Positions 1-6,611 of a stretch of DNA of 11,081 nucleotides are shown here, one piece after another. Under the pieces are notes generated by a model. The model saw only the letters and a program-made list of their open reading frames with translations, made no database searches and was not told where the DNA came from. The DNA is from Planctomycetota bacterium (GTDB lineage: Bacteria; Planctomycetota; Phycisphaerae; UBA1845; CAIVHJ01): positions 1 to 11,081 of the forward strand of contig JACZTW010000112.1 in NCBI GenBank assembly GCA_022573485.1, read 5' to 3'. Made by a program: the position numbers and the translations under genes. Positions within the stretch are counted from its first letter, which is position 1, and every line of letters starts with the position of its first letter.

Positions 1-79
1 GGTCCGGACCGTCCGTAGATCGGCGCGACAGCGGTCCGCAGCCTGTCTTCGACCCTGAGGCTCAGACCCGAAGGGAAGG

Positions 80-184
80 CTGCGGCTCAGTAGGGAGCCG
101 CCGCAGGCGCGCACCGCTCAAGAGCGGCGGCACCTCGGCGGACCATCGACCGGACGCTCGCAACACGTCGGCGCTCCGGTCGAT
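80..184. repeat. Cluster of three inverted repeats
   Basis: Three hairpin-forming inverted repeats follow each other. First, CTGCGGCTC (80-88) pairs with GAGCCG-CCG-CAG (95-106), with a 3-nt bulge. Second, CCGCTC (114-119) and GAGCGG (122-127) are separated by two bases. Third, ATCGACCGGA (145-154) pairs with TCCGGTCGAT (175-184), and three more pairs form inside after a one-base bulge. None is followed by a T-run, so a classical intrinsic terminator is not supported. They may be a dispersed intergenic repeat element or the 3' processing region of an upstream transcript; the function is unknown. Confidence 0.5.
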
Positions 185-402
185 ACAGAGGTCGACCGCT
201 ACAGCACCGCCGATCCGCCGCGGCGGTCCGTGGCACACGGACACCCCGATCGGCACGTTGCCAAAGCCCCCCAAAGCTCAGTGGCCGAACAAAGCCATTT
301 GGGCGGAAGACAGAGGCCTGCACGGGTTTGCGGGTGGGGCCGTGTCCTCAGTGGGCATTCCGCCGACACTCCCGAGGTGGTGGCGAGGCGAGGCGGGACG
401 GC

Positions 403-408
403 TATGAT
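403..408 (+). promoter_or_regulatory. Possible -10 box for the pyrimidine reductase gene
   Basis: TATGAT differs from the sigma70 consensus TATAAT at one position and lies about 45 bp upstream of the start codon, in an otherwise GC-rich stretch. No good -35 hexamer is present at the expected distance (380-385 reads GTGGCG), so the assignment is weak. Confidence 0.3.
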
Positions 409-454
409 ATACCGCCCATCAACTTGATCCGCGACCCGCAATAGGAGCCTGGAC

Positions 455-1576
455 ATGCCCGACTTGAGTGTCATCGTCAACGGTCTGAAGCTGCCGAACC
501 CGTTCGTCATCGGCTCGGGGCCGCCGGGTACCAATGCCAACGTCATCGGCAAAGCCTTTGACGAAGGCTGGGGTGCGGTCATCAGCAAAACCGTCAGCCT
601 CGACGCCTCGAAGGTCATAAACGTCCAGCCGCGTTACGCTCGGCTGCGGGCCAGCGATCGTGGGATCATCGGCTGGCAGAACATCGAATTGATCAGCGAT
701 CGGCCTTTCGATACTTGGATCGACGAGTTCAAGCGAGTCAAGGACAAGTATCCCGAGCGCATATTGATCGCATCCGTGATGGAGGAGCTCCGCAAAGACG
801 CCTGGGTCGAGATCATCGAGCGCTGCCAAGAGACAGGTGTGGACGCATTCGAGCTGAACTTCTCATGCCCGCACGGCCTGCCCGAACGCAAGATGGGCTC
901 AGCCATGGGCGAAGATCCGGAGATCCTCAAGGAAGTCTGCGCCTGGGTCAACGCGGTGGCCACCGTGCCGGTGTGGGCCAAGATGACGCCGAACGTGACG
1001 CACATTGTCGACCCTGCGCGGGCGGCGCTGGCGGCGGATTGTGAAGGCGTCAGCGCGATCAACACCATCCTGTGCGTGATGGGCATCGATCTGGACACAT
1101 TGCGCCCGCAGCCGACGGTCGAAGGCTACAGCGAGCCGGGCGGGTACTCGTGCCGTGCGATTCGGCCGATCGCCCTGCGCATGGTTATGGAACTCGCGCA
1201 ATTGATCCGGGCTGACTTCCCCGATCGCACGCTGAGCGGCATCGGCGGCATCGAGGACGGCGACGACGCAGCGATGTTCCTATTGGTGGGGGCGCACACC
1301 GTGCAAGTGTGTACCGGCGTGATGATCCACGGCTACGGCATGATCAACACGCTGCGCGACGGATTGACGGCATTCATGGCCAAGCACAACTTCGCGACCA
1401 TCGACGACTTCCGAGGCCACAGTTTGCAGTACTTCACGACGCACGCCGACCTCGTCGCCCGCCAGGCAAAAGCCCGCGCCGACGCGAAGGCCAAGAGAGA
1501 AGACATGATCCAGGAGGACAGCGAATGGAGCGGCGACAAGTTCGTTGAGCAGAGTGACAAGCTTGTATCGGAGTGA
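455..1576 (+). CDS. preA: Dihydropyrimidine dehydrogenase-like flavoprotein (plant PYD1/PreA type)
   Basis: This is a 373-aa cytosolic FMN enzyme of the dihydroorotate dehydrogenase-like TIM-barrel family, expected to reduce uracil or thymine to the 5,6-dihydro base, the first step of reductive pyrimidine breakdown. Visible hallmarks are KT at 45-46, NIELI at 76-80, NFSCPHG at 135-141 (Asn135 and Cys138 match the FMN/substrate Asn and catalytic Cys of mammalian DPYD), K176 and N180, INT at 202-204, and the phosphate-binding GIGGIEDG at 262-269. It ends in a charged tail. Its seven cysteines form no CxxCxxC cluster, so the C-terminal ferredoxin domain of E. coli PreA is absent, and no PreT-like partner is encoded nearby. 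The tail blocks GHSLQYFTTHADLVARQ (321-337) and WSGDKFV (358-364) resemble plant PYD1 as I recall it. The ATG follows AGGAG (443-447) at 7 nt. A different substrate is possible. Confidence 0.9.
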   Translation: MPDLSVIVNGLKLPNPFVIGSGPPGTNANVIGKAFDEGWGAVISKTVSLDASKVINVQPRYARLRASDRGIIGWQNIELISDRPFDTWIDEFKRVKDKYPERILIASVMEELRKDAWVEIIERCQETGVDAFELNFSCPHGLPERKMGSAMGEDPEILKEVCAWVNAVATVPVWAKMTPNVTHIVDPARAALAADCEGVSAINTILCVMGIDLDTLRPQPTVEGYSEPGGYSCRAIRPIALRMVMELAQLIRADFPDRTLSGIGGIEDGDDAAMFLLVGAHTVQVCTGVMIHGYGMINTLRDGLTAFMAKHNFATIDDFRGHSLQYFTTHADLVARQAKARADAKAKREDMIQEDSEWSGDKFVEQSDKLVSE

Positions 1577-1618
1577 TTCGAGGTTCGGGGTTCGTGATTC
1601 GTGGTTCGTGGTTCGAGA
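1577..1618. repeat. Heptanucleotide tandem repeat (6 x TTCGNGG)
   Basis: Starting on the base after the TGA stop, the sequence reads as six heptamers with an exact 7-bp period: TTCGAGG, TTCGGGG, TTCGTGA, TTCGTGG, TTCGTGG, TTCGAGA. The consensus is TTCGTGG. It fills half of the 91-bp gap between two convergent genes. It resembles the short tandemly repeated repetitive heptamers (STRR) described in cyanobacteria, though with a different unit. No function can be read from the sequence. Confidence 0.85.
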
Positions 1619-1643
1619 GATTCCGTTTGGGGTGCCACTGGTC

Positions 1644-1655
1644 CCGGCGCGCCGG
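1644..1655. terminator. GC-rich palindrome between convergent genes, possible bidirectional terminator
   Basis: CCGGCGCGCCGG is a perfect 12-bp palindrome located 12 bp past the stop codon of the minus-strand gene ending at 1668 and 68 bp past the stop of the plus-strand gene. Its position between convergent genes fits a terminator, but no T-run follows on either strand and the palindrome has no real loop, so the call is weak. Confidence 0.25.
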
Positions 1656-1667
1656 CGACGCGCAACT

Positions 1668-3650
1668 TCATCTCGGATTCTGCTGGGCCTTGTGGAGGTT
1701 CTCTCGAGCGTTGATGTCGTTCGGTTGCAATTGCAGAGCACGCCGGAATTGGGCCAGGGCCTCTTCTTTCCTGCCGACCGACATCAAGGCTGTGCCGAGG
1801 TTGTTGCAGGCCGGCACAAACATTGGGTCGATACGCAGGGCGGTGCGATAGTGGGCGATGGCCTCTTCGGGCTTTCCGCCTTGGAGCAAAATGTTGGCGA
1901 GGTTTACGTGGGCCATGGCGTATCTGTCGTCCAGGCGCAGCGCTTCGGCATAGCAGGCCGCCGCTCTTGCGAGATCACCCTGCTTCTCCCAGGTTGTGCC
2001 CAGATTGTTGTGTGCGACCGGCAGGTTGTTGTTGCACCGCAGCGCTTCGGCATAGCTGGCCCGCGCTTGTTCCATCTTTCCCTGGCGAGCCAGCGCCATG
2101 CCGACGTTGATATGGGCATCCGCGTAGTTCGGCTTGATGGTCAGCGCCTCACCGCAATGGGCCAGCGCCGCCTCAAGCTGACCTTGGTGGATCATGGCCA
2201 CACCCAGGTTGTTGTGTGCTTCGGCGTAATCGGGGCGGAGTTGCAGTGCTTGCAAATAGCAGGCCTGCGCCCGTTCAAACTCCCTCTGCGCTGCCCAAGC
2301 GGCCCCCAGGTTGTTGTGGGCACGAGCGTTCTCGGGGTGTGCCGTGATGACGCTGCTCCAGAGCGAATTGGCGCTGCGGTAGTCCGTGTTACGCTCATAG
2401 GTCAAATAGCCGCAGGCAGCGACCATGACGCCGACCACGCCGACGGCCAAACGTGTGCGCGTACGATGCTGCACGACCAGGCGGCGCAGCAAGGATTCGC
2501 CGCAAACAAGCGTGAGCACCACAACCGCCGCCAACGGCAGATACATGCGATGCTCCACCGCCAGGTCCCGGATCGGCATGATGCTCGAAGTGGGCAACAA
2601 GATCAGAAAGAACGCTGCCGCCACAAAGCCCCACGCCCACCGATGCCACAGCGCCCATATTGTTCCCAGCAAGAGCAGCCCGATGACGATCGCGGGCGGC
2701 GCGACCTCGCCCCATCCCTTCGCGACGGGCCAATCGTAATCGAAACAGAGGGGCGCAGGCCAAAACGCCAGCTTCAAGTAGTGAAGGATTACGCCGGGCT
2801 GCGATTGCGCGTATTGCAGCGGAGCGACTGCTTCGACATCGAATCTGAGCGAGAAGTACGGCGCTGGATCTCGGACGATCGACGGGCCGAGGAAGATCAA
2901 TCCCGGCGCCGCCATGGCGACATACAAAGCCCAGCGTTTGCGGATCGCCCGACCGATCGAGCCGCTCAGGAGCGCAACATCGAAGAGGAACAGCACCGGC
3001 AGGCACGTAACCATGATCTCCTTGGCGCCCAAGCCGCACGAATGAGCGATGAACGCGGCGACATACCATCGCCAAGCGTGTCCCGACCGAGCTCCGCGAA
3101 CCGCGTAGTACAAGGTCAAGAGATAGAACAGGCCCATCAACGATTCGCCGCGCTGAATGATGTAGGTCACGCTCTGCGTTTGCAGCGGATGCACGAGCCA
3201 AATCAGCGCCGCCGCCGGCGCCAGCCAGCGAGCAGACTGCACATAGCGCTCGCGCAACGACTCCAGCAACAATGTGCGTCGAACCAGACCGTACAGCGTC
3301 AAGGCGGCGAGAATGTGGATGGCGAGGTTCACGGCATGATAGGACCACACCTCCAGACCGCTGATCGCGTAGTTGATGGCCAATGTGTAAAACAGAAGCG
3401 GTCGCAGCGTGCGGCCCATGGCGTCCCACGGCGGCCACAGATGCCGAATGCTGGGATTATCGACGATCCATGGCAGATCATCGAAGATGAACGCCCCACC
3501 GAAGCTGTTGAAGTATGCCCCCAGCCCGCACGCTACAATCAGCAACGGGGCAGCAACCACAGCCCAGGAACTGGTCTTCGGACATGTCGAAACACTTCGT
3601 TTCACGCGACCATTCCGCATCGGTCGTTGCCGGCACTTCCAACTCCGCAC
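1668..3650 (-). CDS. TMTC-like polytopic membrane protein with six C-terminal TPRs (putative GT-C glycosyltransferase)
   Basis: This 660-aa protein has about ten hydrophobic segments over residues 28-415, then six 34-residue tetratricopeptide repeats (about 442-645). The layout and motifs match the TMTC family, whose eukaryotic members are GT-C O-mannosyltransferases using a dolichol-phosphate sugar. An acidic FDD (56-58) is followed by the DNP motif (64-66); HPLQTQSV (154-161) with an R-E pair (167-169) matches the conserved HP..TE.V..I..R.E block; AKE at 209-211 and VEHRMYLP at 365-372 match later TMTC blocks. Membrane location is clear; glycosyltransferase activity is inferred, and the bacterial donor would be a polyprenyl-phosphate sugar. 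It is last in a minus-strand operon, 18 nt after the VanZ-like gene. The start is uncertain: the longest frame begins with GTG (3650) without a clear ribosome site, and an ATG at 3620 would give 650 aa. Confidence 0.8.
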   Translation of the reverse strand: MRSWKCRQRPMRNGRVKRSVSTCPKTSSWAVVAAPLLIVACGLGAYFNSFGGAFIFDDLPWIVDNPSIRHLWPPWDAMGRTLRPLLFYTLAINYAISGLEVWSYHAVNLAIHILAALTLYGLVRRTLLLESLRERYVQSARWLAPAAALIWLVHPLQTQSVTYIIQRGESLMGLFYLLTLYYAVRGARSGHAWRWYVAAFIAHSCGLGAKEIMVTCLPVLFLFDVALLSGSIGRAIRKRWALYVAMAAPGLIFLGPSIVRDPAPYFSLRFDVEAVAPLQYAQSQPGVILHYLKLAFWPAPLCFDYDWPVAKGWGEVAPPAIVIGLLLLGTIWALWHRWAWGFVAAAFFLILLPTSSIMPIRDLAVEHRMYLPLAAVVVLTLVCGESLLRRLVVQHRTRTRLAVGVVGVMVAACGYLTYERNTDYRSANSLWSSVITAHPENARAHNNLGAAWAAQREFERAQACYLQALQLRPDYAEAHNNLGVAMIHQGQLEAALAHCGEALTIKPNYADAHINVGMALARQGKMEQARASYAEALRCNNNLPVAHNNLGTTWEKQGDLARAAACYAEALRLDDRYAMAHVNLANILLQGGKPEEAIAHYRTALRIDPMFVPACNNLGTALMSVGRKEEALAQFRRALQLQPNDINARENLHKAQQNPR

Positions 3651-3668
3651 ACAGTTTGGCAGCCGCGC

Positions 3669-4628
3669 TTAGCGCAGGCGGCGGAACTGAAGCACGAGCC
3701 GAAAGTCGAGGAACACATAGAACGCCGTCATCCCTGCAATCATCAGCAGGCCTTCCCAGGGCATGAGCACGTGGCATGTCTTGCCCCAATACGATGTAGT
3801 ATAGAACTCCGTGGGCGGCGGCCCAATGCTCCGGAGCACAACCCACGCGCCCGACTCGCAATACAAAGCGACCTCGCCCAGCACGGCGAGCAGCCCCGCA
3901 ACGAGTGCGATTCCAATTGCCATCAGAAATGCCGGCGACTTGAGAAACCGGCTGATCGAGTAGGTGGCCGACGGCGCCGTGTCGGAATTCGGCCTGGCAA
4001 GCACCGCCAGCGCCAGCACGCCGATCGCTGCCCCTTCGAGATTCAGAATCATATCGTTAAAGTCCAGATACTGAGGCTCGTTCCGGTTGAGCACCCAGTA
4101 TTGGTAGCTTTCGTCAATCGCTCCGAGGATCGTCACCAGCAAGACGGTCTCGCCGAACCGCGGCGTGACGGCGAATACAATGACCGCCAGCAGGGCGTAT
4201 TGAACGAAGTGAATGCTCTCAGTATTGATCATGAACAGCCGCGTATAGGTCATCACGACGAATGCCGCCGTTACGACGCAATAGAAGATCTTCAGGAACT
4301 TCTGCGGAGCGTGCCGCAGCCGCGCGGGAATCATAACGGCGGCTACAAGCAGGAGGAGCAGGGCGACGACCGTGACCAGCGTGTTGGTTCCCGCCGGCGT
4401 GAGGCTGTCCTGAATCCACTTGGCGATGTGCTGGACGGTCTCATGCGTGAAGATGTTGGCCACGAGGTAAGCGAGCGCCAGGACCGTCGTGAATCGCTTG
4501 TGATTCGAAAGCCAGTTCAAGAGAGTTTCCCAATCGCAACATTTGAGCCGGGCATGGTACCAGAGCCCACGGTTGGTCCACAAGCAGCGGGAGCGCTCGG
4601 GAAACGACCTTGCGAAGTGGACACGCAC
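3669..4628 (-). CDS. VanZ-family integral membrane protein
   Basis: This 319-aa protein has about seven or eight hydrophobic segments. The centre carries the VanZ-family signature: ESIHFVQYALLA (137-148), GAIDESYQYW (169-178), and DFNDMILNLEGAAIG (189-203), i.e. the conserved H-F, D-E-x-x-Q and D-x-N-D-x-x-x-N-x-x-G residues. VanZ of Enterococcus gives low-level teicoplanin resistance by an unknown mechanism, and most relatives have no known role. The extra C-terminal segments (about 231-315) exceed the minimal domain. It sits 45 nt after the PhoU-like gene and 18 nt before the TMTC-like gene. The frame has no ATG before the first membrane segment. I list GTG at 4628; a GAGGAGGGA lies about 17 nt upstream, which is too far for ideal spacing. 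TTG codons at residues 16 and 37 are alternatives. The family call is firm; the start and function are not. Confidence 0.8.
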   Translation of the reverse strand: MRVHFARSFPERSRCLWTNRGLWYHARLKCCDWETLLNWLSNHKRFTTVLALAYLVANIFTHETVQHIAKWIQDSLTPAGTNTLVTVVALLLLLVAAVMIPARLRHAPQKFLKIFYCVVTAAFVVMTYTRLFMINTESIHFVQYALLAVIVFAVTPRFGETVLLVTILGAIDESYQYWVLNRNEPQYLDFNDMILNLEGAAIGVLALAVLARPNSDTAPSATYSISRFLKSPAFLMAIGIALVAGLLAVLGEVALYCESGAWVVLRSIGPPPTEFYTTSYWGKTCHVLMPWEGLLMIAGMTAFYVFLDFRLVLQFRRLR

Positions 4629-4673
4629 TTGAACTCGCCGAAGTCCCTCCTCGGGCGCTGCTCGATTCCTCGG

Positions 4674-5354
4674 CTAGCTCTTCTTCGATCCCGCTTCGTA
4701 GTAGTAGCCCAGCATGTCCACGGGCGAGGTGATGGCGGAGCAAATATTGGAGAGGTGGGAACTGATCCGCTTGTAGTGTCGGGCGAGCAACGCTTGTGCC
4801 GCGGGCTCCTTGGCCGGGCTTTCTTCCGCTTGCAGAATTTGTTGAACCAGGGAGTCCGTCTGCTGAGAGATGCCTCCCGCAGATTCGATGACTTGCTGAG
4901 CCGCGATCACATCTCCGCCGCTGAACGCTTGCCGAGTTTGCGGCATCATTTGCTCGACCTTGCGGCGGACATCCTGAAGCTCGCCCACGTGCATCGAGGC
5001 ATAGCGGGACGCGCCGCAGTACAGCAGGACCTCGAAGATGTTCTTGCAATAGTCCCCGATCCGCTCGGCGTCTTTGGTGACCACCATCAGCATCATGCAC
5101 GTGCTCGCATCTTCGCCGGGATTGACGGTCAAGTGAGTCAAGACGCGATAGCGAATGCTGCGTTCCAACTCGTTGATGCGTCGATCGTTGGCATAGATTC
5201 CGTTACGGACTTTCTGCAGATCCGCGGCGCTGACGTTGTCGGGACTGGTTTGAGAGAATACCCAATCTGCCTTGTCCAGCATCTGGTCGAATTTCTGCAG
5301 CATCTCACGAAGCGCGTCCCCGCCGCGGAACGCTTCGATCAGGTTCTTCAGCAT
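4674..5354 (-). CDS. PhoU-domain protein, stand-alone partner of the adjacent Na+/Pi cotransporter
   Basis: This 226-aa soluble, mostly helical protein has two PhoU-like three-helix halves. The first holds the signature KDAERIGDYCKNIFEV (94-109), with the E-R-x-G-D metal-site residues. The second holds HYKRISSHLSNICSAI (193-208), a less conserved counterpart. PhoU-type domains bind metal clusters and restrain phosphate uptake or signalling at the inner face of the membrane. Many Na+/Pi cotransporters carry this domain fused at the C-terminus; here it is a separate gene starting 27 nt after the transporter stop. The ATG is set by a strong GGAGG (5362-5366 on the plus numbering) 7 nt away. It ends in TAG, 45 nt before the VanZ-like gene. 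A role in regulating the neighbouring transporter is inferred from the family and from adjacency. Confidence 0.88.
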   Translation of the reverse strand: MLKNLIEAFRGGDALREMLQKFDQMLDKADWVFSQTSPDNVSAADLQKVRNGIYANDRRINELERSIRYRVLTHLTVNPGEDASTCMMLMVVTKDAERIGDYCKNIFEVLLYCGASRYASMHVGELQDVRRKVEQMMPQTRQAFSGGDVIAAQQVIESAGGISQQTDSLVQQILQAEESPAKEPAAQALLARHYKRISSHLSNICSAITSPVDMLGYYYEAGSKKS

Positions 5355-5361
5355 TGCGGCA

Positions 5362-5366
5362 CCTCC
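5362..5366 (-). promoter_or_regulatory. Shine-Dalgarno site of the PhoU-like gene
   Basis: GGAGG on the minus strand lies 7 nt from the ATG at 5354. It fixes that start and shows that the PhoU-like gene is translated independently of the transporter gene, which stops 27 nt upstream. Confidence 0.8.
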
Positions 5367-5381
5367 TGCCGGCAGCCATTC

Positions 5382-6611
5382 CTACCGGAACAGCGAAAAC
5401 ACGTAGATACACACCACCGGCAACACCACGAACATACCCGCAATATAGAGCAATGCAACGTATCGGTTGCGGGCGACAAACCGGGCCAACTTCTCAGACA
5501 AAGTGATCGGGATCCGTCGCAACGGGATAAAAATCGCAGCCCCGATCAAATTGAACAGCAAATGCACAAATGCTACCATGACGGAGCCGCTGGTCGCCGC
5601 GGCAGCAGCGGCCAGCAGGCCGGTGCAAGTGGTTCCAATGTTGGCGCCAACCATATAGGGAAAGACCTGCCTGAGCGTGAGCACTCCCGCGCCCACAAAG
5701 GGAATGATCAAACTTGTCGTCACGCTGCTCGATTGCACCATGACGGTGATGACGATTCCCACAATCAGAGCCACGAAAGCATTGGAGAAAAAGAAGCGTC
5801 GAAACAAAGCCTCCAGTCTTCCGAGCATCAATCCCTTGAGTATGCGGACGAGCATGATCAGGGCGACGAATAAGAAAAACGCGCCGGTCAGTGCGAGAAA
5901 TATACCGACGGCATTGCGGTCAAGATTCAATCCGTCTGACAGGAAATGTTTGTACTGGTTGATCAACGGCTTGGTGATCGTGCTGACGAACCCCCCGCCG
6001 ACCTTGAGATCCTCCGGCAGGTTGAATACGTTTGTCATCCACCGCGCCGGCGTACTGAGAAACCCGAAGAAATACTCCAGCGGCAAGAGTAAAATGACGG
6101 TCAGATAGTTGAAGATGTCGTGGACAGTGGCCGCGGCGAACGCCGCGCGGAACTCGTGGCGGTGGCGCAGATGCGCAAGGCTCACCAGTGTATTGGTCAC
6201 GCTGGTACCAATGTTGGCTCCCATGATTGCCGGAACCGCGTGCCGTGGATCGAGCGTGCCGGCGGCCACCAGCGCGATGATGAATGAAGTCGTGAATGAC
6301 GAACTCTGAACGATGGAAGTGATCAGAATCCCTACTGCCAAACTGACGAACGGGTTATTTGCAGCAGCGAACAATTTGTGAATGCTGGCGTCGTTGGCGG
6401 GATCCTGGGCGTAGGTTTTGAGTCCCCCGCCCATCGCCTTTATCGAAACGAGGAACAAGTACAGAAAGAACATCGCGCCGGCGAAGCGGATGCAGGTCGT
6501 CATCCAGCCTGACGGCTGATGCGCAAGGACGGGCGTAGGACACACCTGCGCGGTCCCTGTTTCGGAAGTCCCGCCCGGCAATGTGGCGGCGTCTGAGGAT
6601 TCGCTGACCAT
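5382..6611 (-). CDS. Na+/phosphate cotransporter (NptA/PNaS family)
   Basis: This 409-aa integral membrane protein imports inorganic phosphate with sodium. It shows the inverted-repeat design of the Na_Pi_cotrans family: QSSS at 102-105 and again at 293-296, each preceded by a GI(L/V)ITxxV helix and followed by a TTS; and GANIGT at 131-136 and 322-327. About nine membrane helices begin near residue 43. The first 40 residues are polar and unusual for the family. ATG at 6611 lacks a good ribosome site, and an internal ATG (6503, residue 37) preceded by AGG is a plausible shorter start. The fused C-terminal PhoU domain of many homologues is absent and encoded separately just downstream. It is the first gene of the minus-strand cluster, so the operon promoter should lie in 6612-7113. 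I saw no clear Pho box there. One TTA codon occurs at 5871-5873. Confidence 0.92.
   Translation of the reverse strand: MVSESSDAATLPGGTSETGTAQVCPTPVLAHQPSGWMTTCIRFAGAMFFLYLFLVSIKAMGGGLKTYAQDPANDASIHKLFAAANNPFVSLAVGILITSIVQSSSFTTSFIIALVAAGTLDPRHAVPAIMGANIGTSVTNTLVSLAHLRHRHEFRAAFAAATVHDIFNYLTVILLLPLEYFFGFLSTPARWMTNVFNLPEDLKVGGGFVSTITKPLINQYKHFLSDGLNLDRNAVGIFLALTGAFFLFVALIMLVRILKGLMLGRLEALFRRFFFSNAFVALIVGIVITVMVQSSSVTTSLIIPFVGAGVLTLRQVFPYMVGANIGTTCTGLLAAAAAATSGSVMVAFVHLLFNLIGAAIFIPLRRIPITLSEKLARFVARNRYVALLYIAGMFVVLPVVCIYVFSLFR

Larger units (their letters stand above)
1..454. other. Leading intergenic region with inverted repeats
   Basis: I see no convincing gene here. Several frames are open on both strands, but they look like GC-rich noise: they are Arg/Pro/Ser-rich, have no recognisable motif, and conflict with one another. 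One plus frame is open from the left edge to about 407 without a start, so the tail of an upstream gene cannot be fully excluded. The stretch holds three successive inverted repeats between 80 and 184, a perfect 10-bp palindrome at 1-10, and a 12-bp palindrome at 215-226. The last 60 bases carry a promoter-like site and the ribosome binding site of the next gene. Confidence 0.6.

Noticed and set aside
3..407. Plus frame open from the left edge, as the 3' end of an upstream gene
   Set aside because: The translation is Arg/Pro/Ser-rich with no motif, passes through three hairpins and the -10-like site, and other frames are equally open.
199..618. Minus-strand ORF overlapping the start of the pyrimidine reductase gene
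   Set aside because: It is antisense to the well-conserved N-terminus of that enzyme and shows no family resemblance.
1577..1618. CRISPR array or recombination site
   Set aside because: The units are only 7 bp and contiguous, with no spacers.
2395..3438. 347-aa minus-strand ORF inside the TMTC-like gene
   Set aside because: It is a frame-shifted reading of the same strand; the TMTC-like frame has the membrane segments and conserved motifs.
1545..5873. 1442-aa plus-strand ORF as a real protein
   Set aside because: It runs antisense through four genes with clear family motifs, is very rich in Arg, Gln and His as expected for a reverse-complement frame, and shows no domain. I keep only the codon-avoidance observation.
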